A stretch of DNA of 64,000 nt, taken from NCBI GenBank assembly GCA_963708095.1, contig OY970182.1, forward strand, positions 3,968,001 to 4,032,000, given 5' to 3'. Position numbers and translations under genes: made by a program. Positions 50,469-58,930 of the stretch are shown here, one piece after another. Each line of letters opens with the position of its first letter. The first letter of the stretch is position 1. The DNA comes from JAJZVS01 sp963708095. GTDB taxonomy: Bacteria > Pseudomonadota > Alphaproteobacteria > Acetobacterales > Acetobacteraceae. The notes beneath the pieces are model-generated. The model made no database searches, was not told where the DNA came from, and was given only the letters and a program-made list of their open reading frames with translations.

Positions 50469-53180
50469 ATGACCGACGTCGTCGTCGTCGAATCCCCCGC
50501 CAAGGCCAAGACCATCAACCGCTACCTCGGTGACAAGTTCACCGTGCTGGCGAGCTTCGGCCATGTACGCGACCTGCCGCCCAAGGACGGCTCGGTCCGT
50601 CCCGACCAGGATTTCGCCATGGATTGGGAGGCGGACGACCGCGGCGAACGCCAGGTCGGCGCCATCGCCAAGGCCCTGCGCGGCGCCAAGACGCTCTATC
50701 TCGCCACCGACCCGGATCGGGAAGGGGAGGCGATCTCCTGGCATGTGAAGAACATGCTGGCCGAGAAACACGCGCTGAAGGGCATCGACGTCCGCCGCAT
50801 CACCTTCAACGAGATCACCCGCGGCGCCATCCGCGCTGCCATGGCCGCGCCGCGCGAGCTCGACCAGCCGCTGATCGAGGCCTACTTGGCCCGCCGCGCG
50901 CTCGATTACCTGGTGGGCTTCACCCTCTCCCCGGTGCTGTGGCGCAAGCTGCCCGGCAGCCGCAGCGCCGGGCGGGTGCAGTCGGTCGCGCTGCGCCTGA
51001 TCTGCGAGCGGGAAGCCGAGATCGAGGTCTTCCGCCCGCGCGAATACTGGACCGTGGAGGCGCTGTTCACGACCCCCGGCGGCGCGCCCTTCACCGCCCG
51101 GCTCACGCATCTGGACGGCAAGCGGCTGGATCAGTTCGACCTCAACACCGAGGCGCTGGCGAACCGCGCCAAAGCGGCGGTCGAGGCGGGGCGCTTCACC
51201 GTCGGCTCGGTGGAGAAGAAGCGGGTCCGGCGCAACCCGCCGGCGCCGTTCACCACCTCCACCCTGCAGCAGGAGGCCTCGCGCAAGCTCGGCTTCGGCG
51301 CCCAGCAGACCATGCGGGTGGCGCAGCAGCTGTATGAAGGCGCCGAGCTGGACGGCGAGACCACCGGCCTCATTACCTATATGCGTACCGACGGCGTGCA
51401 GATGGCGCGCGAGGCGATCGATGCCATCCGCGGCCATGTGCGCGGCGCCTTCGGCCCCGACTACGTGCCGGGCGCGCCGCGCGAATACACCGCCAAGGCG
51501 AAGAACGCACAGGAAGCGCACGAGGCGATCCGCCCGACCGACGTGGCGCGCACGCCGGAAGAGGTGGGAAGGTTCCTCACGCCCGATCAGCGGCGGCTGT
51601 ACGAGCTGGTGTGGAAGCGGGCGGTCGCCTCGCAGATGGCCTCGGCCGAGCTCGATCAGGTGACGGTCGACGTGACCGACGGCAAGGGGCTGACCTTGCG
51701 CGCCACCGGCTCGATCGTCGCCTTCGATGGTTTCCTGAAGCTCTATCGCGAGGACCAGGACGACACGGCGGAGGAGGACGAGGGGCGGATGCTGCCGCCG
51801 ATGGCCGAGCGCGATCCGCTCGCCCGCGGCGACGTGACCGCCAGCCAGCACTTTACCCAACCGCCGCCGCGCTATTCCGAGGCCTCCCTGGTCAAGAAGA
51901 TGGAGGAACTCGGGATCGGCCGGCCCTCCACCTACGCGTCGATCCTGACGGTGCTGCAGGACCGTAAGTATGTGCGGCTCGACAAGCGGCGCTTCATCCC
52001 CGAGGACCGTGGCCGGCTGGTCACCGCCTTCCTGGTGAGCTTCTTCGACCACTACGTGGAGACCGGCTTCACCGCCGCGCTGGAGGAGCAGCTCGACGAC
52101 ATTGCCGGCGGCACCGCCGACTGGCGGGCGGTGATGCGGGCGTTCTGGGATGCGTTCTCCAAGGCGGTCGAGCAGACCAAAGACCTCAAGATCAGCGACG
52201 TGATCGCCGCGCTCGATCGCGACCTGGGGCCGCATTTCTTCCCCGCGCGCGAAGACGGGACCGATCCGCGCGTCTGCCCAGCCTGCGGCAATGGGCGACT
52301 CGGGCTGAAGCTCGGGCGCTACGGCAGCTTCATCGGCTGCTCCAACTATCCGGCCTGCCAGTACACGCGGCGGCTGGCGATCGAGAATGGGGAGGAGAAC
52401 GGAGAGACCCTGAAGGAGGGGATGCGCGAGCTCGGCCACCATCCGGAGACGGGGGAGGCGATCACCGTGCGGCGCGGGCCCTACGGGCTTTACGTCCAGC
52501 AGGGCGAGAACGGGGAGGACAAGAAGGCGCCCAAGCCGCGCCGCACCTCCCTGACGCGCGGGATGGACGGCGATTCGCTCACTCTGGAGCAGGCGATCGC
52601 GCTGTTGTCCCTGCCGCGGGTGATCGGCATCCATCCGGAGACCGGGCAGCCGATTGAGGCCGGGATCGGGCGGTTCGGACCCTATGTGCGGATGGGCGCG
52701 GTGTACGGTTCGCTGGATCGCGATGACGACGTGCTGTCGGTCGGGATCAACCGGGCGGTCGACCTGCTGGCGAAGAAGCTGGCGAGCGTGCGCTCGCTCG
52801 GGCCGCACCCGAAGGACGCGGCGCCGGTGTCGGTGCGCAAGGGACGGTTCGGGCCCTATGCGCAGCACGGGAACATGGTGGCCAACCTGCCGCGCGGGGT
52901 GCTGATCGAGGACATCTCGCTGGACGAGGCGGTGGCCTTGCTCAAGGAGAAGGGCAAGGCGCTGAAGCCGCGCGGAGCGGCGGGGGAGAAGGCGGCGGGG
53001 GCGCGCAAGGGGGCGGCGAAGCCGGCGGCGGGCAAGGAGGCGGGTGTGCCGGCAAGCGCACCTCGGGCGGCCGCGCGGAAGGCGGGGACGCCGAAGCCGG
53101 CGGGCGCGCCGGCGAAGGGCGTGCGGAAGCCGGCCGCGAAACGGAAGGCCGCGACGGGGCGGCCAAAAGCGGCGGAGTAA
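50469..53180 (+). CDS. topA: DNA topoisomerase I
   Basis: This is a 903-residue type IA topoisomerase that relaxes negative supercoils. The N-terminal TOPRIM domain contains VVESPAKAKTINRYLGD and LATDPDREGEAISWH; the active-site Tyr is about residue 304 in ITYMRTDGV. A zinc-finger-like region CPACGNGRLGLKLGRYGSFI with downstream Cys residues is at ~600-640, followed by two more TopoI repeats (e.g. RFGPYVRMGAVYG). The last ~85 residues are an Ala/Lys/Pro/Gly-rich basic tail, resembling histone H1 tails and probably binding DNA. Confidence 0.95.
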   Translation: MTDVVVVESPAKAKTINRYLGDKFTVLASFGHVRDLPPKDGSVRPDQDFAMDWEADDRGERQVGAIAKALRGAKTLYLATDPDREGEAISWHVKNMLAEKHALKGIDVRRITFNEITRGAIRAAMAAPRELDQPLIEAYLARRALDYLVGFTLSPVLWRKLPGSRSAGRVQSVALRLICEREAEIEVFRPREYWTVEALFTTPGGAPFTARLTHLDGKRLDQFDLNTEALANRAKAAVEAGRFTVGSVEKKRVRRNPPAPFTTSTLQQEASRKLGFGAQQTMRVAQQLYEGAELDGETTGLITYMRTDGVQMAREAIDAIRGHVRGAFGPDYVPGAPREYTAKAKNAQEAHEAIRPTDVARTPEEVGRFLTPDQRRLYELVWKRAVASQMASAELDQVTVDVTDGKGLTLRATGSIVAFDGFLKLYREDQDDTAEEDEGRMLPPMAERDPLARGDVTASQHFTQPPPRYSEASLVKKMEELGIGRPSTYASILTVLQDRKYVRLDKRRFIPEDRGRLVTAFLVSFFDHYVETGFTAALEEQLDDIAGGTADWRAVMRAFWDAFSKAVEQTKDLKISDVIAALDRDLGPHFFPAREDGTDPRVCPACGNGRLGLKLGRYGSFIGCSNYPACQYTRRLAIENGEENGETLKEGMRELGHHPETGEAITVRRGPYGLYVQQGENGEDKKAPKPRRTSLTRGMDGDSLTLEQAIALLSLPRVIGIHPETGQPIEAGIGRFGPYVRMGAVYGSLDRDDDVLSVGINRAVDLLAKKLASVRSLGPHPKDAAPVSVRKGRFGPYAQHGNMVANLPRGVLIEDISLDEAVALLKEKGKALKPRGAAGEKAAGARKGAAKPAAGKEAGVPASAPRAAARKAGTPKPAGAPAKGVRKPAAKRKAATGRPKAAE

Positions 53181-53395
53181 CCGCTGCCGCCCGGGCGGAG
53201 GTACTGCCGCCACGGATTGTACAACAGGCCCGGAATCGGGCCGGCGTGGCCCGATCCGGTGCACAAGTCGGCAGCGCCGGCCGCCCGAATTGTACGGACG
53301 CCGGCGACGGTTTGGCGCTCAGCAGTCGCGGGCGGGGGATGCGGTCCGGCTCCGGGCTGCCGCCATCCCCGGCCCCTCCCCAAGTGGGTGCCCTG

Positions 53396-53794
53396 TCAGA
53401 CCGGGTCGAGTTGCCGCACCAGGCGCGGGTTCGCCAGCGCCTTCAGCGCCCGATCGAACGTGACCAATGGCGCGGCTCCAGCCCGCTCGGTCTCGAACAG
53501 GATCACCCCGTCGGCGAAATCGCCACCGCGGTCCAGCAGAGCAATCCCGGCCTCGGCGGCCACGCGATCCACTTCCACCGGCTTGCTGTCGATCAGGCCG
53601 CGCAAGGTCGCGGCGATCTCGTGATGCGGGAGTTTGTAGGCGCGGCGCAGAACCCAGACCGTTTCACACAGAACGACGGTCGGCAGGACGACGGTTTCGG
53701 CCGCCTCGATCGCCTGCGCGGCCAGGGCGGCTTGCGGCTCGTCGTCCCACGTGAGGAAGCGGACCAGTACGTTGGTATCGACCGCGATCCTCAT
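53396..53794 (-). CDS. vapC: PIN-domain ribonuclease toxin (VapC type)
   Basis: This 132-residue PIN nuclease has the acidic active-site residues at expected places: Asp6 in RIAVDTNVLV, Glu in VLCETVWVL, Asp in GGDFADGVIL and Asp in LVTFDRAL. VapC-type toxins cleave tRNA or rRNA and are kept inactive by a co-expressed antitoxin. Its ATG overlaps the antitoxin stop by 4 bp. It lies convergent with topA at the 3' side. Confidence 0.9.
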   Translation of the reverse strand: MRIAVDTNVLVRFLTWDDEPQAALAAQAIEAAETVVLPTVVLCETVWVLRRAYKLPHHEIAATLRGLIDSKPVEVDRVAAEAGIALLDRGGDFADGVILFETERAGAAPLVTFDRALKALANPRLVRQLDPV

Positions 53795-54039
53795 TCCCCC
53801 GCGCCGCGTTCGATGGCGTCCTGCATCTCGGCAAGCGAGACCGGCCGCCGGCCGGGTCGGTGGAGCGCGCCGCGCAGCCGGGCGATGCCGGGCGCGGCGT
53901 CGGCGGCACGAAGCTCCACCCTTCCGTCCGGGAGCAACGCGACCGCGATCTTCTGGCCCGGCTTGGCGCTGAGATGGGCCAGCACCGCCTGACGCAAGGT
54001 GACCTGGCCTTTGGTGGTGATGGTCAGTTGCAGCGACAT
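53791..54039 (-). CDS. vapB: AbrB/MazE-like antitoxin
   Basis: This 82-residue DNA-binding antitoxin has an N-terminal swapped-hairpin (AbrB/SpoVT) domain: LTITTKGQVTLRQAVLAHL, with GQKIAVALLPDGRVELRA. Its C-terminal half (PVSLAEMQDAIERGAGE) would bind and inhibit the PIN toxin. The start at 54039 is chosen because the upstream extension lacks the domain. A 9-bp palindrome upstream is the likely autoregulatory operator. Confidence 0.87.
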   Translation of the reverse strand: MSLQLTITTKGQVTLRQAVLAHLSAKPGQKIAVALLPDGRVELRAADAAPGIARLRGALHRPGRRPVSLAEMQDAIERGAGE

Positions 54040-54073
54040 GATGGCCCCCGGGGAACGGCTTCTGGCAGCCAGA

Positions 54074-54098
54074 AAGTAAGGCATAGTGAGCCTTACTT
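54074..54098 (-). promoter_or_regulatory. palindromic operator of the toxin-antitoxin operon
   Basis: AAGTAAGGC and GCCTTACTT form a perfect 9-bp inverted repeat with a 7-bp spacer. The site ends 35 bp upstream of the antitoxin start on the minus strand. Antitoxin-toxin complexes of this class repress their own promoter through such sites. Confidence 0.55.
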
Positions 54099-54618
54099 CA
54101 AGGATCTGGTCGTATCCACGATTGCACGCGCCAGTCCGGACTCCAGGGCGGCGGGCAGGGTGTATGCCTGCCCGGACGATGCGGACGACACCGCCCGTGC
54201 CGAGGTGCGAGAGAAGCTGGCGAGAGAATTGGAAAGCACTATAAGGCCTGTCGTCGGCAGCGATGATTTCAGGAAATCCTTGCCGAAGCCGCCCGAGCCT
54301 TCGGCCGTCCCGGCGAAGGAGCCGCTGGATGGCTCGGGCTGGTTCCGGGCGCAGGGGCAGCCGCCTGGAATAGTGGATAAGGAACGGAGGATATATCTAC
54401 CGATGTCACCCGCCCGCTTCAGCATCCTCAACCCACAGGGAGTTTGCGTTGCCGAACAGGTCGTCCGAGAAGGCTTGCATGCGCCAGGGGAATCGACGCG
54501 AATATCCCTCGCACCGTTCTTCGCGGCAATCTATGCGCAGTGTAGCTTTGGGTTTCCTGCTTGGTTCGGCACTCCGGTATGACGTAGACGGTCCGACACC
54601 GTAGGTTGTTCGTAATGA
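54099..54618. other. region with an unassigned open frame, likely remnant
   Basis: No gene is confidently supported. A plus-strand frame ending with a TGA near 54582 has coding-like composition around DDADDTARAEVREKLARELE and PPEPSAVPAKEPLDGSGWF but has only a GTG start inside the frame. It has no recognised domain. An overlapping minus-strand frame (54093-54431) is Ser-rich and looks like an antisense shadow. The region is less GC-rich than the genome average, consistent with acquired or decaying DNA. Confidence 0.3.
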
Positions 54619-54637
54619 TATTGATACTGTATCAATA
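54619..54637. repeat. perfect 19-bp palindrome
   Basis: TATTGATAC-T-GTATCAATA has 9-bp arms and one central base. It is AT-rich in a GC-rich genome and directly abuts the left inverted repeat of the adjoining element (54637-54673). It may be a regulator site or a fold-back end. Confidence 0.6.
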
Positions 54638-54925
54638 CAGAGATCGCAGAGGACCAGAGCCCGCAGAGAAGGGTACCATCGTACGAACCGGCACATTACA
54701 GAGACACGACGCGGCGGCATTGCCAATCGATAAGGACCGCCAGGACTTCGCGTTGTTCTCTTTCGGCAAGGTGTTGTTGCTGCGTCAGTCGGCACCGCCG
54801 GCCCGACGATCGACGTCCTGACGACGCCTTCGGCGCAGTCGATGCGTTCTCGCCGCCGCCTTTGTTCGCTCCCCACCAGGCCGAACCGCCCTTTTCCGCG
54901 ATCTCTGGCCCCCTGCGACCCCTGT
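54637..54925. repeat. ~290-bp element bounded by 37-bp imperfect inverted repeats
   Basis: The left arm at 54637-54673 begins ACAGAGATCGCAGAGGACCA; the reverse complement of the right arm at 54889-54925 begins ACAGGGGTCGCAGGGGGCCA. The arms match at 29 of 37 positions. No transposase or other gene lies between them. It could be a non-autonomous mobile element or a foldback RNA-forming repeat; copies elsewhere in the genome cannot be seen from this window. Confidence 0.5.
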
Positions 54926-55005
54926 GGTATCGTCGGAACAACCGGCCGGCTCCAGCGCCGGACATATCGCACGAACGTCCTCCGCCAGCCAAAAAGGCCC
55001 GCACC

Positions 55006-55878
55006 ATGCACCAGATCCACCTCGGCGACGTCACCATCGCCAGCATCATCGAACGCGACGGCCCCTGGCGTGCGCCCGAGGACATGTTCCCCGCCTACAC
55101 CGCCGCCATCGGCCGCCCGCACCTCGATGCCCTGCCGCCCGCCGTCTACGACGCCGCCAGCAATCGCCTGGTCATCACCTACCAGACCTTCGTCATCCGC
55201 ACGCCGCATCACACCATCCTGGTCGACACCTGCACCGGCGAGGACAAGGGCTACGCGGCGCCGATGGATTTCCCCAAGCAGCCCTGGCTCGACGGTTTCG
55301 CCGCACTCGGCCTGAAATTCGCCGACATCGACTACGTCTTCTGCACCCACCTGCACATCGACCATTGCGGCTGGAACACAAGGCTCGTGAACGGCCGCTG
55401 GGTGCCCACCTTCCCGGACGCCAAATACGTCTTCCACCAGCGCGAATACGCCGCCTGGGAGGAAGCGACCGCCCGCGGCGCCAACCCGCCCGGCAACGTC
55501 TGGACTTACAACTGCCGCCCGATCGTGGACGCCGGCCAGGCGCTGCTGGTCGATGACGACTTCACTCTGGACGATACGGTGTGGCTCACGCCCACGCCGG
55601 GCCACTCGCCCTGCCATTGCTGCGTGAACATCCGCGCCGGCGGCAAGCGGGCGGTCGTCACCGGCGACATGATGCACCACGCGCTGCAATGCCGCGAACC
55701 CGACTGGTCCACCGTGTTCGACTGGGACGCGAAGGAAGCCGCTAGCTCCCGCCGCCAATTCCTGGGCTCCGTCGCCGACACCGACACCCTGATCCTGCCG
55801 ATCCATTTCCCGGCGCCGACGGCGGGGCGGGTGGAGGCGGACGGAACCCGCTTCCGCTATCGCTTCCGGGCGGACTGA
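55006..55878 (+). CDS. MBL-fold metallo-hydrolase
   Basis: This 290-residue metallo-beta-lactamase-fold hydrolase has the zinc motif HxHxDH at residues 115-120 (CTHLHIDHCGW) and later ligands in LTPTPGHSPCHCC and VVTGDMMHHALQC. The type resembles quorum-quenching lactonases and related MBL hydrolases. No signal peptide is seen. The ATG at 55006 is chosen because the long upstream frame runs through the inverted-repeat element. The substrate is unknown. Confidence 0.87.
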   Translation: MHQIHLGDVTIASIIERDGPWRAPEDMFPAYTAAIGRPHLDALPPAVYDAASNRLVITYQTFVIRTPHHTILVDTCTGEDKGYAAPMDFPKQPWLDGFAALGLKFADIDYVFCTHLHIDHCGWNTRLVNGRWVPTFPDAKYVFHQREYAAWEEATARGANPPGNVWTYNCRPIVDAGQALLVDDDFTLDDTVWLTPTPGHSPCHCCVNIRAGGKRAVVTGDMMHHALQCREPDWSTVFDWDAKEAASSRRQFLGSVADTDTLILPIHFPAPTAGRVEADGTRFRYRFRAD

Positions 55879-55907
55879 CCCGTCGGGCGCCCCCCGCGCT
55901 GGACATC

Positions 55908-55923
55908 GGATAGCCCCCTATCC
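55908..55923 (+). promoter_or_regulatory. palindromic operator of the dmeRF operon
   Basis: GGATAG-CCCC-CTATCC is a perfect 6-bp-arm palindrome centred on a C/G tract, ending 12 bases before the dmeR start. RcnR/DmeR-type repressors bind G/C-tracts flanked by AT-rich inverted repeats, so this is a plausible autoregulatory site. Confidence 0.6.
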
Positions 55924-55935
55924 TATACGACGCGC

Positions 55936-56214
55936 ATGACCCACACTGTGCGCGACAAGCAGAAGCTCCTCGCCCGCGTGCGCCGCATCCGCGGCCAGGT
56001 GGAGGCGATCGAGCGCGCCCTGCTTGCCGAAGCCGGCTGTGAGCCGGTGCTGCACCTGATCGCCGGCGCCCGCGGCGCCATGGCCGGGTTGATGGCGGAG
56101 GTGGTGGAGGATCACGTTCGCACCCATCTTGTCGATTCGGTCGCCCATCCGGGAGCACTCAACGAACCGGCGGCGGAGGTCCTGCTCGACCTCGTCCGCA
56201 GCTACCTGCGCTGA
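55936..56214 (+). CDS. dmeR: RcnR/DmeR-type Ni/Co-responsive repressor
   Basis: This 92-residue four-helix repressor of the CsoR/RcnR/FrmR family has the exact metal-site fingerprint of nickel/cobalt sensors: His3 (MTHTVRD), Cys35 (LAEAGCEPV), His60 (VEDHV) and His64 (RTHLV). CsoR copper sensors and FrmR formaldehyde sensors lack this full set. It precedes a DmeF-like exporter by 7 bp, so it should repress that gene until Ni(II) or Co(II) binds. The operator candidate is at 55908-55923. Confidence 0.9.
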   Translation: MTHTVRDKQKLLARVRRIRGQVEAIERALLAEAGCEPVLHLIAGARGAMAGLMAEVVEDHVRTHLVDSVAHPGALNEPAAEVLLDLVRSYLR

Positions 56215-56221
56215 GCCGGCC

Positions 56222-57439
56222 ATGAGCGGCACCGACGCGGCCCATTCCCACGTATTTCTCGGCGCCGGCCATGCCGAGGCGGAGCGGCGGACCTGGGCCG
56301 TCATCGCGCTGTGCACCGCGATGATGGTGGCGGAGATCGCCGGCGGGGCGATGTTCGGCTCGATCGCGCTGATCGCCGATGGGCTGCACATGTCCACCCA
56401 TGCCGGCGCGCTGCTGCTGGCGGCGCTCGCCTATCGCTATGCCCGCACGCACGCGGCGGATCCGCGCTTCGCCTTCGGCACCGGCAAGTTCGGCGACCTC
56501 GCCGGCTATACCTCGGCGATCGTGCTGGCGCTGATCGCCGCGCTGATCGCCTTTGAGGCGGTGAGTCGCTTCATCGCCCCCGTGCCGATCCATTTCCGCG
56601 CGGCGATCCCGATCGCCGCCTTGGGCCTCGTGGTCAACATCGTGAGCGCCTGGCTGCTGGTGGGCGGAGGGCATCATCACCATCACGGCGCGGGCCACGG
56701 CCACGCGCATGCCGAGGCCCCCCGCATCATCCCCACTCCGGCCGGCGCGGTGCGGTTCGACATCCTGGAGGACGGCGTGCCGCCCGTTTTCCGCCTGCGC
56801 GGCCCCGGGCTGGACCCGGCCCTGGTGGCGGTGGAGACAGAACGGCCGGACGGCTCCCGTCAGCGGTTCAGTTTCATCCGTGGACAGGAGGACGACGGTC
56901 TGATCAGCCGCGAGACCATCCCCGAGCCGCACGAGTTCACCGTCCTCCTGCGGACGGCCGGGCCGAACGGGCCGCTTGAGTCCCGCCATGCGTTCCAGGA
57001 GCACGACCACGCCGCCCATCGCGACAACAACCTGCGCGCCGCGGTGGTGCATGTGATGGCGGACGCGGCGGTCTCGGTGATGGTGATCGCAGGGCTCGGG
57101 GCGGCGGCGGCCTTCGGCTGGCGCTGGATGGACCCGCTGGCTGGTCTGGTCGGTGCTGGGGCGATCGTGAGCTGGTCCTACGCCCTGATCCGCGATACCG
57201 GGGCGATCCTGCTCGACATGACACCGGACACCCAGTTGGAGGCGGCCATCCGTGCGTTGGTGATCGAAGAGGGTGACCGGGTCGCCGACCTGCATCTGTG
57301 GCGGCTGGGGCCGGGGCATCTCGGTGCCATCCTCGTGGTGACCACCGCGGGGCCGCATGACGCGCGGCACTATCACGCGCGGCTGGCTCGTTTTCCGATG
57401 CTGTCGCACGTCACGATCGAGGTGCGCGCGGCGGTCTGA
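56222..57439 (+). CDS. dmeF: cation-diffusion-facilitator Co/Ni exporter DmeF
   Basis: This 405-residue CDF-family transporter in the inner membrane exports Co(II)/Ni(II). The metal-binding DGLHMSTHAGALLLAALAYR in helix 2 has HxxxH in place of the zinc-type HxxxD, a DmeF feature; HVMADAAVSV lies in helix 5. Between helices 4 and 5 there is the His-rich loop GGHHHHHGAGHGHAHAEA followed by an insertion of about 100 residues (VPPVFRLRGPGL, then IPEPHEFTVLLR) that looks like a separate small soluble domain. Co-transcription with dmeR is clear from the 7-bp gap. Confidence 0.9.
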   Translation: MSGTDAAHSHVFLGAGHAEAERRTWAVIALCTAMMVAEIAGGAMFGSIALIADGLHMSTHAGALLLAALAYRYARTHAADPRFAFGTGKFGDLAGYTSAIVLALIAALIAFEAVSRFIAPVPIHFRAAIPIAALGLVVNIVSAWLLVGGGHHHHHGAGHGHAHAEAPRIIPTPAGAVRFDILEDGVPPVFRLRGPGLDPALVAVETERPDGSRQRFSFIRGQEDDGLISRETIPEPHEFTVLLRTAGPNGPLESRHAFQEHDHAAHRDNNLRAAVVHVMADAAVSVMVIAGLGAAAAFGWRWMDPLAGLVGAGAIVSWSYALIRDTGAILLDMTPDTQLEAAIRALVIEEGDRVADLHLWRLGPGHLGAILVVTTAGPHDARHYHARLARFPMLSHVTIEVRAAV

Positions 57440-57512
57440 TATCGGCGGCCTCTTCGGCCGGCCGGTATCGCGCATGGGGTTGGCGGGGCGGCCATGCGCA
57501 AAATCAAGGACA

Positions 57513-57563
57513 TACCAGCGGCCAGGTGGACGCCGGACGAGTCATCGGCCGGGGCCGCTGGTA
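57513..57563. repeat. 51-bp palindromic element flanked by TA
   Basis: CATACCAGCGGCC (57511-57523) and its exact reverse complement GGCCGCTGGTATG (57553-57565) flank 29 bp. Seen as TA-CCAGCGGCC...GGCCGCTGG-TA, the ends resemble the TA-flanked terminal repeats of IS630-type elements, so it may be a miniature IS derivative. It could equally be a strong hairpin terminating dmeF. Confidence 0.4.
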
Positions 57564-57675
57564 TGAGCCCGGCGAGTTCCGCCGCCCCGCGCAGGCACGC
57601 CTTTGGCGCCGGTTGGGGGCCGTAGGGCGGCCCGTATGGGCCGGGGGCCGCGACGCGGTTGAAAACGTAAGGCGC

Positions 57676-58755
57676 TCAGCGCGCCGCGAGGGCCTCGTGC
57701 GCCGGTGCGAGGCGATGCCGCACGATGTGGTGCACCGGAGCGTGATGCGGCGTCCAACGGGACACGACGTGGGACGCCACCGGGTGACGGTATGTCACGT
57801 GCCGCACGTCGCGATGTACGAAAGTGGTGTGCAGGCGATGGCCGAGCTGCGTCGGCCAGTGCGGCGGTGCCGGCAGCGGACCGGGCAATTCGGCGACCTG
57901 CTCGTTGCCCCGATAGCCACCCTCGCTATGGAGCGCGCGCAGATCGGAAGGCGCGGGATTGGCCGCGAGTTCGGGTGAGGGGGTGCGGCGTGCCACCATC
58001 GTGCCGGTGTCAGGGCGATCATAGATGAACCCGTGGGTCGGATAGACCGAGCCGTAACGGCCGTCGCCCAGCGCTACCCGCACCTGGGTCCAGTCGTTGT
58101 CTTCCGACACGTCGATCACCGGCACGTCACGGGTGATCCGGTCGCCGTCACCCCAGTTGGCTTGATCAACCTCGATCTCGCGCCGGTTGACGACCCGGCT
58201 GACCACGGCGACGTGGCCGAGCCGCATCCGCACGTTGGCGCGGAACGCCAGCACGCTGCCCGGAACCGGGGCGTCGCCGCGGGCATAAACGCCGGCGGCG
58301 TGGTTCCACCACGCATAGGCGTCGCCCGCGAGGTCGATGCCCGAGTTGGCGCGGGCGAACGGCACGCAGGACATGCGCGTCGCCTGCACCGGGTGGTCCC
58401 AGGCCGGCCGGCGCGAAACCGGATGGACGATATGCTCGACCCGTTCCAGCCGTCCATGCACCCGGGCGAATCGGACGATCGGGTGCCAGGCGGGATGGAC
58501 GACGCGGCGGGCGAAGGGATGCCGGTAGGCGACAGGGCGCACCCAATGATGGACCGGTGTGTGCGCCAGCGGATGCGCAACGGGATGCCCTTCGGGCCGG
58601 CGTGGGCCCCGAACGATGTGATGGGCCGCGGCGTGGGCCGGGGAAACGGCGGCGCTTCCTGCGGTTATGAAGGCAAAGCAGCCGAAAGTCAGAAGCGATG
58701 TTGCTCGCAATGCCGCGCGCAACAACGTCTGCCTCGCGGCTGCCTTGCTCACCAT
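57676..58755 (-). CDS. exported CHAP-domain protein, His-rich ends
   Basis: This 359-residue protein has an N-terminal signal peptide (hydrophobic stretch LRATSLLTFGCFAFITAGSA, then an Ala-rich cleavage region before AAHH). The middle, residues ~120-230, is a CHAP domain: active-site Cys in RMSCVPFARANSGIDLAGDA, His in RLGHVAVVSR and QANWGDGD. CHAP enzymes are amidases or endopeptidases acting on peptidoglycan. Both flanks are rich in His/Pro/Val/Arg repeats such as HPVAHPLAHTPVHHWV, which may be low-complexity linkers or metal-binding. A cell-wall hydrolase role is inferred. Confidence 0.85.
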   Translation of the reverse strand: MVSKAAARQTLLRAALRATSLLTFGCFAFITAGSAAVSPAHAAAHHIVRGPRRPEGHPVAHPLAHTPVHHWVRPVAYRHPFARRVVHPAWHPIVRFARVHGRLERVEHIVHPVSRRPAWDHPVQATRMSCVPFARANSGIDLAGDAYAWWNHAAGVYARGDAPVPGSVLAFRANVRMRLGHVAVVSRVVNRREIEVDQANWGDGDRITRDVPVIDVSEDNDWTQVRVALGDGRYGSVYPTHGFIYDRPDTGTMVARRTPSPELAANPAPSDLRALHSEGGYRGNEQVAELPGPLPAPPHWPTQLGHRLHTTFVHRDVRHVTYRHPVASHVVSRWTPHHAPVHHIVRHRLAPAHEALAAR

Positions 58756-58930
58756 CCCCAGATATCCTTGTTCACCCCAGACCCGACCGGCGGTAGCCGC
58801 TGCGTTGCATAGTTGGCAACCCTAAAAGTGCTGGACTGTGACCAAAACGCCGCAGTTTCCATCCTGGCCCCTGTGGACAACTGTCAATGCAGGGACTATT
58901 ATCCTAAATTAACTTCTGGCTAGGGATTTG

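Noticed and set aside
50349..53264. 971-residue minus-strand open frame over topA
   Set aside because: Antisense of a strongly conserved topoisomerase; composition is His/Arg/Leu-rich without motifs.
54406..55806. 466-residue minus-strand open frame over the MBL hydrolase and repeat element
   Set aside because: It covers the MBL gene antisense and the gene-free repeat; no domain features.
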